A stretch of DNA of 38,992 nt from UBA1715 sp964346725 (lineage in GTDB: Bacteria; Bacteroidota; Bacteroidia; Bacteroidales; UBA1715), in NCBI GenBank assembly GCA_964346725.1, contig CAYFVM010000023.1, forward strand, positions 1 through 38,992, given 5' to 3'. A program made the position numbers and the translations under genes. The notes beneath the pieces were generated by a model, which was not told the DNA's origin, made no database searches, and was given only the letters and a program-made list of their open reading frames with translations. Shown here in pieces: positions 1 through 8,400 of the stretch. Within the stretch, counting starts at the first letter, position 1. Each line of letters opens with the position of its first letter.

Positions 1-343
1 ATCATACAACCTTTTTCTTTGCTCACCACTTATTGTATTGTTTTTATTCTTCTTGTTATTTTTTATAAAAAAACGATTGTTATTAAATGCAATCTATTAT
101 TAGATTATAAATTGATTTATTAATAACAAATAAAATTCTCCTTTTTGTAGCTTTTGTGTGTCAATTTAATTTACATAGACAATCACATTAAACTGAAATT
201 AATTTTCCAGCTTTATGTAAAAAAACGACAATTTTGGGAAGAATTTTTTCACCATTTTTAAAGGATATTTTAAAATACTATCTGTTTGTTTATATTTATT
301 CGTCATTAGTTATATTTATTTATGAAATTTTTTTCATTTTTTT
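1..343. other. AT-rich non-coding region
   Basis: This stretch is very AT-rich, with long T and A runs and no credible open reading frame on either strand. The 10-mer TATATTTATT occurs twice, at 291-300 and 311-320. No tRNA, rRNA, repeat array or mobile-element end is visible. It is probably the tail of an intergenic region whose left-hand gene lies outside the window. Confidence 0.6.
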
Positions 344-374
344 ATTGCGTAACATGGTTAGTTTAATATCTTTG
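344..374 (+). promoter_or_regulatory. Bacteroidota-type promoter upstream of yraN
   Basis: ATTG (344-347), a 19-nt spacer and TATCTTTG (367-374) fit the primary sigma consensus TTTG-N19-TAnnTTTG of this phylum. Transcription would start near 380. The first transcribed bases then lead into the hairpin at 418-449 before yraN. Confidence 0.6.
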
Positions 375-417
375 CAATACAGACTTATGAATTGACCAAT
401 CATGAGTTTGCCGCACG

Positions 418-449
418 GAGGGAGGTACCAAAAACCTCCCTCTTTTTTT
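418..449 (+). terminator. Intrinsic terminator in the yraN leader
   Basis: A perfect 9-bp stem, GAGGGAGGT (418-426) with ACCTCCCTC (434-442), has a 7-nt loop and is followed by seven T residues (443-449). It has a U-tract only on the plus strand. It lies between the predicted promoter at 344-374 and the yraN start at 467. It is therefore either an attenuator for yraN or the end of a roughly 70-nt transcript. Confidence 0.75.
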
Positions 450-466
450 ATGAAAATTTAAGACTT

Positions 467-844
467 ATGGAATATCAAGATAAAAGTGATATAGGAAAGT
501 GGGGAGAAGATGTTGCTCGAAAATTTTTGGAAAAAGAAGGCTATGCAATTTTAGAAACGAATTGGCATAGTGGCCACAAAGAAGTAGACATTATTGCACA
601 ATGTAATAATTGTGTAGTTTTTGTAGAAGTTAAAACCCGAACATCGAATTTCATCAATCCTGCTGATGCAGTAAATAAGCAAAAACAAAAGTTTCTTATT
701 TATGCTGCAAATTACTATGTACGGTCTAAAGGTTTGGATTTAGATGTCCGTTTTGATATAGTTACTATTGTTACAATACAGGGGAAGGTACAGATAGAGC
801 ATATGAAGAATGCGTTCTATCCTAAAATAGAGTACCGTAGATAA
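467..844 (+). CDS. yraN: YraN/UPF0102 family nuclease-fold protein
   Basis: A 125-residue member of the YraN (UPF0102) family, which has a restriction-endonuclease-like PD-(D/E)xK fold. Its exact role is unsettled; Holliday-junction or other DNA processing has been suggested from the fold. Visible hallmarks are the N-terminal GKWGEDVARKFL segment, the acidic residue in EVDII and the ExK element in FVEVKTR. The ATG at 467 is preferred because the family begins just before the GxxGE motif. The reading frame can be extended upstream only from a TTG at 392, and that extension would translate straight through the terminator hairpin. Length is normal for the family. A consensus promoter lies upstream, with an attenuator-like hairpin in between. 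tRNA-Glu follows with its own promoter. Confidence 0.88.
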   Translation: MEYQDKSDIGKWGEDVARKFLEKEGYAILETNWHSGHKEVDIIAQCNNCVVFVEVKTRTSNFINPADAVNKQKQKFLIYAANYYVRSKGLDLDVRFDIVTIVTIQGKVQIEHMKNAFYPKIEYRR

Positions 845-887
845 ATTAAATGAAGAAAGGGTAAGCTCTTAAAAAAAGTAATCCTTG

Positions 888-918
888 TTTGGAAGATTCC
901 GTAAAAAAGGTAATTTTG
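888..918 (+). promoter_or_regulatory. Consensus promoter for tRNA-Glu
   Basis: TTTG (888-891), a 19-nt spacer and TAATTTTG (911-918) match the Bacteroidota consensus exactly. Predicted initiation near 924 leaves a leader of only a few bases before the mature tRNA at 930. Confidence 0.75.
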
Positions 919-929
919 CATAAAACAAT

Positions 930-1001
930 GGCGAATTCGTCTAATGGCTAGGACACCACCCTCTCACGGTGGATATTCGGGTTCGAATCCCGGATTCGCT
1001 A
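930..1001 (+). tRNA. tRNA-Glu(CUC)
   Basis: A cloverleaf can be drawn by eye. The acceptor arm is GGCGAAT with ATTCGCT (G1:U72 wobble) and the discriminator is A. The D-arm resembles bacterial tRNA-Glu (TTCGTCTAATGGCTAGGACA). The anticodon stem is CCACC/GGTGG with loop CTCTCAC, giving anticodon CTC. The T-arm is TCGGG-TTCGAAT-CCCGG. The 3' CCA is not encoded. The anticodon CTC reads GAG codons, whereas the usual single bacterial tRNA-Glu carries TTC. Confidence 0.95.
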
Positions 1002-1021
1002 CACAATCCCGTTAAACGTTT

Positions 1022-3301
1022 TTAATTAATAAACAAAAGTTTCATCACTTTTGTGTTTTCTCCATTTTTATCGGATACGTATAGTAAATATACACCAGTA
1101 CTAATCCTTTCACCATAGATATTTTTGCCGTCCCACACTGCCGTCCCTCCGTTCGCTTCAACATTGTTTACAATATTGCCTGATATATCGGTGATTTTTA
1201 TCAAGGCATTTGCAACCAATCCTTTGATAAAAATATTTCCATTATAGGAATCTCGTATTGGGTTTGGGAATATGTAGGCATCGTTCATCTCTGTGTCTCC
1301 TACGGTAGCGTTACCGATGTATGAAACAAGCCCTTCCTCTGTGCCGATGTACACTTCGCCGGTTTCGTGGTCAATTGTTATAGAGGTAATTGTATTTGAA
1401 GGTAAAGGACTATTGTTTTTTGTGAAATTTAGAAGTTGTTCGGTACCATTTTCTGATATCAAGAAGATTCCTGAATTTGCAGTTCCTATCCATTTTCTGT
1501 TACCATCGTCAACTGCTATGCAGTTGATTGTTTCGGAACTTAATAGATATCCAACTTCTCCATCTATTTCGATTTTAATGCGGGAGATTGTTTTCCTATC
1601 TTTAAATACGCGAGAAGGAGAAGAATGTACTGCTATGCCTTGCGTTGTTCCAACCCAAATTTCACCAGTTAGATCTTCTGCAACGCAGGTAGAGCGAGAT
1701 GCTATTGTGCCTTCGGCATCAGATAGAGGTATTCTTACAAATTCGTCATCGGAGGAGTCGTTAAGTGTTTTATTATCATTAAAAGCGCAAAGATAGCTTG
1801 TGCCGGTAAGCCATTTGTATCCGTTATAATCAATAATCATGTGATTAAATAAATTTTTTGTATCGTATATAGATCCCGAAACGGTAGCGATGGAAAAAGG
1901 ATACCAATTATTTTGTTTGTCTATGGCAATAATTGGTGAGTTTGTATTTTGATTTATAATCCAGAGCGTTCCGTCGTTATCGCTAGTAATATCGGCAACT
2001 ACAGTTTGTGATGCATTAAGGTAATACGGTTGGAGTATTGAGTTCGAAAGATTATAGACAGTATCAATAACCCAAGAACGGGCACTTTGTGCAAGTCCGT
2101 ATCCATATGTACCTATGTAGTAGGTTGATGAATTGGGTATAGCATATACACAAAGAGAGTTACCAATTCGCCAATCTGTAGTTCCATACCAGCCTCCTCC
2201 AAACGTTTTTATACTATATAGAAGACTTTCCCAAAGGGAAATTCTACCTGAAACAACGTGAAGATTTTTATTCTCAAAGAAAAGGTCAGTAATATGATTT
2301 GAATTAGGACCTTGAGGTACAATGATTTTGCCTTGTTCACAAGAAATAAGTCCATAGTATGAATCGCCAACCCATTGAGATCCATCATTTGCTATAATAA
2401 TATCGGTATAGTGATTATTTACATTGAGAGAATCAAAGGAAAATAGAAGTTTTTGCAAGTTGTCATATACTTTAGCTACGTGTTTTGTGGCAATACCTAG
2501 GAGATTATTTCTGGAAGTGAGACTTACAAGATAGGGTATTTGTGTCTTGAATGCAGACGCAATTCCGTTTGTTATGACAAATAGAGAGTCTTTGCTATGA
2601 TCTGATGTATTGCAATGAGCATAGTATAAATTTTCTCCATTGGCTACTATATAAGAGATAGTATCATTCTCGTAGGGAATTCCAGAAAGTTTGTTCCATG
2701 TTGAAAAATCAGAAAGGTTTGGTGCTGTCATGTTTGCAGAATAAATACCTTTTGTAGTGGCTGCATAAATCATATTTCCTGAGGTAGTAATAGACTTTAC
2801 AGGAACGTTTTCCCCATTATTACTCAAAATAGTAGTAGCTATAAATTTTTTGTTGTGCAGAGAGAACGATATAACACCAAATTCGGTTGCAATAAAAGCT
2901 GTGTCACTATACATGCAAATCTGATTTATTCGTTTTGAACCATATATATTCTTTTGTTCGAGAGTATTTATAGCTTGGATATTCAGTGAGGGGTAATCAA
3001 TAACGTTAAGTGTTCCGTCGGAGTAGCCAACAAGAATGGACGAAGTATTGTTACAATAAACCATGCTGGTTAAACCTACAGAACTAAGCCCATTGAGTTT
3101 TGTTATTTTTGTTATTTCTTTTGTGCTTGTGTTGTATACAAAAATACCATTATTTGAGAGAGCAAAAATATTGTCGTCAATTGTTTCTAGTTGCGTAACA
3201 TTTCGGAATGAAAAATATTCGTTCCACGTTCCCGGCACTTGAGCTATAGACATAAAATGCAAGGTAAGTATACTACTTACAAGTGTGATGATTTTTTTCA
3301 T
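1022..3301 (-). CDS. porZ: PorZ-like beta-propeller protein with T9SS sorting domain
   Basis: A 759-residue secreted protein. Residues 1-20 form a signal peptide ending MSIAQ. The next ~640 residues carry repeated WVG/WIG-type propeller blades, for example IWVGTTQGI, KWIGTANSGI and VYIGTEEGL. The last ~80 residues (FPNPIRD..., VWDGKN, STGVYLLYV) form a T9SS type A sorting domain. The N-terminus (WNEYFSFRNVTQLE) and the overall architecture and length fit PorZ, the T9SS surface component involved in delivering anionic lipopolysaccharide for cargo anchoring in Porphyromonas. A generic two-component-regulator propeller protein is the alternative. Its ATG overlaps the rarA stop by one base (TAATG), so translation is probably coupled. 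It is the last gene of the minus-strand cluster. Confidence 0.75.
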   Translation of the reverse strand: MKKIITLVSSILTLHFMSIAQVPGTWNEYFSFRNVTQLETIDDNIFALSNNGIFVYNTSTKEITKITKLNGLSSVGLTSMVYCNNTSSILVGYSDGTLNVIDYPSLNIQAINTLEQKNIYGSKRINQICMYSDTAFIATEFGVISFSLHNKKFIATTILSNNGENVPVKSITTSGNMIYAATTKGIYSANMTAPNLSDFSTWNKLSGIPYENDTISYIVANGENLYYAHCNTSDHSKDSLFVITNGIASAFKTQIPYLVSLTSRNNLLGIATKHVAKVYDNLQKLLFSFDSLNVNNHYTDIIIANDGSQWVGDSYYGLISCEQGKIIVPQGPNSNHITDLFFENKNLHVVSGRISLWESLLYSIKTFGGGWYGTTDWRIGNSLCVYAIPNSSTYYIGTYGYGLAQSARSWVIDTVYNLSNSILQPYYLNASQTVVADITSDNDGTLWIINQNTNSPIIAIDKQNNWYPFSIATVSGSIYDTKNLFNHMIIDYNGYKWLTGTSYLCAFNDNKTLNDSSDDEFVRIPLSDAEGTIASRSTCVAEDLTGEIWVGTTQGIAVHSSPSRVFKDRKTISRIKIEIDGEVGYLLSSETINCIAVDDGNRKWIGTANSGIFLISENGTEQLLNFTKNNSPLPSNTITSITIDHETGEVYIGTEEGLVSYIGNATVGDTEMNDAYIFPNPIRDSYNGNIFIKGLVANALIKITDISGNIVNNVEANGGTAVWDGKNIYGERISTGVYLLYVSDKNGENTKVMKLLFIN

Positions 3302-4584
3302 TAAAATGTATATTTATCTTTCCACAACGACTTCAAATATTGTTTAGTATCTTGTTCGCGTTTATTTTCCGAAGGATTCCAAAATGAAATATTGGAAAAT
3401 TCTTTCGGTAAAAATTCTTGTTCTACAAAGTGTCCTGTATAATCGTGAGAATACTTGTAGCCATCGCCATACTTGAGGTCTTTCATTAATTTGCTTGGTG
3501 CGTTTCGAAGATGAAGAGGAACAGGCAGCATGCCAGTTTTTTTTACCATAGCGATGGCGGCATCTATTGCTAAGTACGCAGAATTACTTTTTGGAGAAGT
3601 TGCAAGATATATTGCTGTTTCAGATAGAATTATGCGCGCTTCTGGCATTCCAATTACTGAAATTGCATTGAAACAACTTTGTGCTAAAAGTAATGCGTTT
3701 GGATTTGCCAAACCTATGTCTTCGGAAGCCGAAATGAGCATTCTCCGTGCTATAAATTTAATATCTTCGCCGCCTTCAAGCATTCGTGCAAGCCAATACA
3801 CCGCCGCATTTGGGTCGCTTCCGCGAATGGATTTGATAAAGGCAGAAATAATGTCGTAATGTTGTTCTCCATCTTTGTCGTAGAGCGCGATATTTTCTTG
3901 CAACGTGTGGGTAACTACGTCGTTGGTAATTACAATTTTCTCTTCTTGCGGTTGAGCATTAATCACAATTTCAAGTACGTTGAGAAGTTTTCTTGCATCG
4001 CCACCGGAGAATCGCATCAATGCCTCTTCTTCTTTGATTTTGATTCCCATTTTCTTTAGCACAATGTCTTGTTTCAACGCTCTTTGGATTAGTTCATGCA
4101 GTTCCTCTTGCTCTAACGATTTGAGAACATAGACTTGGCAGCGAGAGAGCAAAGGAGAAATCACTTCAAAAGAAGGATTTTCGGTTGTAGCTCCAATAAG
4201 GGTAACAGTGCCGTTTTCTACGGCAGCCAATAAAGAATCTTGTTGTGATTTATTAAAGCGATGAATTTCGTCGATAAATAAGATTGGATTGGGAGAATCA
4301 AAAAATTGGGCATGCTTTGCTTTGTCCAAAATATCTCGCACATCTTTTACTCCCGAATTTACAGCACTCAACGTGTAGAATTGTCTGTCAAGTGATTTCG
4401 AAATAATATTTGCGAGAGTTGTTTTTCCAACACCTGGAGGTCCCCATAAAATCATTGATGGAATTCGTCCGGATTCAATAGCTTTTCTAAGCACCGCTCC
4501 TTGAGCAACTAAATGTTTTTGCCCCAAATAGTCGTCAAGTGACTTGGGGCGCATTCTTTCGGCTAAAGGCTGCTGGATGTTCAT
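3301..4584 (-). CDS. rarA: Replication-associated recombination ATPase RarA (MgsA)
   Basis: A 427-residue AAA+ ATPase of the RarA/MgsA/WRNIP1 family, which acts at stalled replication forks. It starts with the family signature LAERMRPKSLDDYLGQ, followed by Walker A WGPPGVGKTT near residues 48-57, Walker B LFIDEIHRF and sensor-1 GATTENPSF. The C-terminal half holds the MgsA tetramerisation region (SAFIKSIRGSDPNAAVYWLARM and GYKYSHDY). Length is typical. The ATG overlaps the end of cdaA by 4 nt (ATGA) and its stop overlaps the next gene by 1 nt, so it sits inside a polycistronic unit. Confidence 0.96.
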   Translation of the reverse strand: MNIQQPLAERMRPKSLDDYLGQKHLVAQGAVLRKAIESGRIPSMILWGPPGVGKTTLANIISKSLDRQFYTLSAVNSGVKDVRDILDKAKHAQFFDSPNPILFIDEIHRFNKSQQDSLLAAVENGTVTLIGATTENPSFEVISPLLSRCQVYVLKSLEQEELHELIQRALKQDIVLKKMGIKIKEEEALMRFSGGDARKLLNVLEIVINAQPQEEKIVITNDVVTHTLQENIALYDKDGEQHYDIISAFIKSIRGSDPNAAVYWLARMLEGGEDIKFIARRMLISASEDIGLANPNALLLAQSCFNAISVIGMPEARIILSETAIYLATSPKSNSAYLAIDAAIAMVKKTGMLPVPLHLRNAPSKLMKDLKYGDGYKYSHDYTGHFVEQEFLPKEFSNISFWNPSENKREQDTKQYLKSLWKDKYTF

Positions 4585-5372
4585 TTTTTGTCTTGATGTT
4601 GATTAATAATCAATTCCAATTCTTTTTCACTCGTTATTTTGTTGAGTTCTCCTCGTAAGCAGTATGAAATATCACCGGTTTGTTCTGATACCACAATCAC
4701 CAATGTGTCGGTGTCTTCGGTCATTCCTAATGCTGAACGATGGCGCATACCAAGCCCCATGGGCAAATCAATTTTCTTTGTGAGCGGAAGCACACATTTG
4801 GCAGCAAGAATTTTACTTCCGACAATTATTGTTGCTCCATCATGGAGAGGAGTGTTTTTGTAGAAGATATTTTGCAAAAGAGCAGAGGAAATGCGTGAGT
4901 CAATAATTTCACCAGATTGCAAGTATGGCAAAATGGGTTCTTTTCGAGTTGAGAGAACTATCAGAGCACCGGTATTTGATTGGGCCATGGTGAACGTAGC
5001 ATCAATTATTTCTTTGATAGCTTCGCTCGGAATTTCTTCTTGGTTGATATTGAAAAACTTTGACAATCGTTTTTTCCCTTGTGAGTGCAAGTAACGATTC
5101 CCAATCATAGTAAGGAATTTGCGAATTTCTGTTTGAAACAAGACCACCAGTGCCAATCCACCAATGCTGATAAATTGCCCTAAAATTCGGGTGAGCATTT
5201 CCATGTGTAATGCTCGTACTATCAGCCAAATTATATAAAAAGCGAGGATACCCAAAAAAATATTCATGCCGGCTGTTCCTCGTATCAGTTTGTATACTTC
5301 GTATAGAAGTAGTCCGACCAAAAAGATGTCGACAAAATCTACGAACTGAAATGTAATGAACAATGGTATCAT
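4581..5372 (-). CDS. cdaA: Diadenylate cyclase CdaA (DisA_N domain, membrane type)
   Basis: A 263-residue membrane-bound synthase that condenses two ATP to c-di-AMP. About three hydrophobic segments occupy residues 10-85, in the CdaA arrangement. The catalytic DAC domain follows, with the DGA motif at 178-180 and RHR at 210-212, the two signature motifs of active cyclases. A short TSEKELELII tail ends the protein. It lies 44 nt downstream of the large histidine kinase and overlaps rarA by 4 nt. A TATCTTTG element (5392-5399) in the gap suggests it can also be transcribed separately from the kinase. The usual CdaR partner is not adjacent. Confidence 0.95.
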   Translation of the reverse strand: MIPLFITFQFVDFVDIFLVGLLLYEVYKLIRGTAGMNIFLGILAFYIIWLIVRALHMEMLTRILGQFISIGGLALVVLFQTEIRKFLTMIGNRYLHSQGKKRLSKFFNINQEEIPSEAIKEIIDATFTMAQSNTGALIVLSTRKEPILPYLQSGEIIDSRISSALLQNIFYKNTPLHDGATIIVGSKILAAKCVLPLTKKIDLPMGLGMRHRSALGMTEDTDTLVIVVSEQTGDISYCLRGELNKITSEKELELIINQHQDKK

Positions 5373-5391
5373 ATGTAATTGTGAATGTTAT

Positions 5392-5399
5392 CAAAGATA
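5392..5399 (-). promoter_or_regulatory. Candidate -7 element upstream of cdaA
   Basis: On the minus strand the sequence reads TATCTTTG, an exact TAnnTTTG match 20 nt before the cdaA ATG. No clear TTTG lies 19-21 nt upstream, so only the -7 half is supported. Confidence 0.4.
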
Positions 5400-5416
5400 T
5401 AAAAGTTAGCTAAATC

Positions 5417-8400
5417 TCATTCCTTTTGTAGAGGTAGTTTTACAAAAAATATACTTCCCTTGTTGAGTTCTGTTTCAAACCAAATCTTCCCTCCCGACGA
5501 TTCTACTATGTTTTTGCAAATAGCCAAACCAAAGCCACTACCCGTTTCTTTTGTAGTGAAATGAAGTTGGAAAATGTGTTTTTTTGTTTCATCATCAATA
5601 CCTCGGCCATTGTCGGCAACGGAGACAGTAGCAAAATCGGAATCGGCAGAAAGAGCCACTACCACATTGCCATGGCGGTCGGAAGGGATTGCCTGTAGGG
5701 CATTTTTTATAAGATTGTTAAACAATCGTGTGGTTTTGTCTTTGTCAGCATTGATAAAGACAGGTTCTGTAGGCAAGTTGGCTGTAACATCTGATTTTTC
5801 TTCTTGTGTAAAAAGAGTTACGCAGTTTTGAAGCAACTCATTGATATTCACGCTCGCGAGAGATACTTTTGACAATTTTGCAAAGTCGGAGAATGACGTT
5901 GCGGTGTCTGCTAGCGTATCAATTTGTTCAATCATTGTTTTTGAAATAGACTTGAGTCGTGTTTCAAATTTCGGATCATTTTCGTCCCATGAGCGATTGA
6001 GCAGTTGGAGATTTAGCTTCATGGGCGTAAGCGGATTTTTAATTTCGTGCGCAATTTGTCGGGCCATTTCCTGCCAAGCATTTTCACGTTCGGCTTTCGC
6101 CAATTTATCTGCGCTAATGCTCAGTTGGTCTATCATGGTATTGTAGTTCTTTATGAGGCCAGTAAGTTCGTTTGGCACTGACATTTCAATTTTTTCGTTT
6201 TCATTACCAATCGTCACTTTTCTCATTTTGTTTTGAATGATAGTAAGAGGATCTGTTATTTTTTTTGCAATGAATACGGAGCTTAGTGTCGCAAGTAGCA
6301 TGAGAATAACGAACAAATTGAGCATACCCACAATTAAGCCCGCAAATTGTTGTGTAAATTCTTGTTGATTTGAAAAATTAGGGAGATTTATGTATCCGAG
6401 AATTTGATTTTGTCCGTTGGTTACGGAAGTGTATGCCGATAAAAATTCTAAGCTTCCAATAGTTTCGTGGTGCGTGTAGCGTGAATGATTTTGTGCAATG
6501 AGAAAATCAAAAGCAGACGGTGATATTTTTTCATATTGAAGTTTGTATTGGAAAATCTCAGGACGTGACGAGGCTATAAGGTTTCCATTTGTGCCATATA
6601 AGTTGATGTCGGAAGTATGATTTTCGGCTAATTTTGAAAGAAGTCGTTGTATGCGGACAATATCTTGAGTAGAAAACGTAGTATAGTCTTTGTACTCCGA
6701 TGAAAATTCGGTAGAAATAATTCTCATTTTTTCTTCAAGAAAATTGATTTGTTGCCTATCGTTTCGGGTTTTCATAAACGATGCACCAAAGACCCCAACA
6801 ATAACAAATGTTGCGAAGAGCAATCCAATTAGTGAATTCTTTATTTGTGCCGAAAGTGAATGTTTTAAGGTAGATTCATTCTCTGAACTAAAGAGGTTGA
6901 AGATAAAAAGCAAAAGATAAAAGAACAAAAAGATATACGGAAACCAAATCAAATAGTTGCTCCATTTGAGTATTCGATTGCTAACTACTACGGTAAATTG
7001 ATCGTTTATTTTGTACGACAAGTGCACTATAGAATGTTGTTTGTCAACTATAGTTTGAAAGTTCGAATCTGCCGATGTTTCGTTTCCCCGAGAATTGTAA
7101 GAATCGAGCACTTGCGAATATGGCCAATTCCTGGTTTTAGAAACAAGTAACCCATTTTTGTATTTTGCAGAAGAAAAGTTTGGCAACGTTTTCTTTGAGA
7201 TTTCTTTGTTCAGCAAAATTGTTGGATAACCGAAGTTGAGAGAATTTGTTTTGGAATGCAGTTCTATGTATAATTTGGTGCTTGTTCCATTCGGCAAAGT
7301 GTATCCTATGGAGTCAAAGTATGTGATGTTCCCATCTTGGTTATTGATGTAGTAATAGTTTGAATCAGAAACACTTTCGCCACTTGTCAAAAGCATTTGA
7401 TTAAAGAATCTCTCGCAGTTTGCCAATTGGTTTGATGAAGAAAACCGTGAGTCCGTTCCGCACACAGTACATTCTAGTTCATATTGTTTGAGAAAGCCAT
7501 TGAAATATTTTTCCTGCAAGTAATTTCTGATTTCAACGTCTTTATTTTCAGGCTGTTTTGCTAGGCTCATTAATGTTTTATCCTTACGCGAATCTTTATA
7601 TACATAGGTAAGAAAAGATTCCGCAACCGGATCTTGCTCTGTGGCTAGTTCTATTGCCGTTTGCCGTTGAAGCGACAAATCTTTGATTCGCACAAAGTGA
7701 GCTATGAATATTTCCACAAAAAGAGCAGATATGAGTAGCAAAAGAATTTTCAATATGTTAAGGTGGAACTTCTTGATAAGAGCAAACAGGCAGAACACCA
7801 CATTTATTATGATAAAGAAAATCTCAAATCCCCAAAATGTAGCGGAAAGTCCCCAACAGCAAAGGAGAGAGAATAGAATAGATATCACACAAAATTTCAC
7901 TGCATCAATAGCGGTCAGCAAGCCTTTCTTTTGGTGAAAGAACGAGTAGAGCAAGTAGAAATAGAGAAATAGCAGAAATGCAATAATGCTATATGCTGCA
8001 ACGCTCAAACCATTGATATTAAGTATGTTGAATAATTTCAAATTGATTAATGAGTTGAGCACAAGAGCACTGAAAATTTTTGTACAAACTACCCAATACA
8101 CACTAGAAATTGTGGCAAGTGAAAGTAATGAAATGGTTCGTTGTTTTCTTGTAACGAATTCGCAGCTATTGAATTTTCTTGCTAGTGCAATCACAAAATA
8201 AGCAAGAATCATAATGTTGAACATCAAATCGCCAAGCGAAGGAGTAAAAGGCATGGAGAAATATTCGGAGTTGAATAAATCACTCGTGTATCCAATATAT
8301 GGTATCTGTTCTTGAATCATATACCATCGGAGGAAAATTAAGAATACAATGGCGCCTCCATTCAGTATTGTTCGCCAATGAGTTTTTTTGATCGTTTTAA

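Noticed and set aside
392..466. N-terminal extension of yraN starting from a TTG
   Set aside because: It would require translating through the terminator hairpin, and the YraN family begins at the GKWGE region, so the ATG at 467 is the sensible start.
1293..1796. 167-codon plus-strand frame
   Set aside because: It is antisense to the PorZ-like gene, lacks a promoter and has no recognisable domain; it is a reading-frame shadow.
5002..5394. 130-codon minus-strand frame overlapping cdaA
   Set aside because: It is the same DNA as the cdaA N-terminus in another frame. cdaA has clear motifs and membrane segments, and this frame has none.
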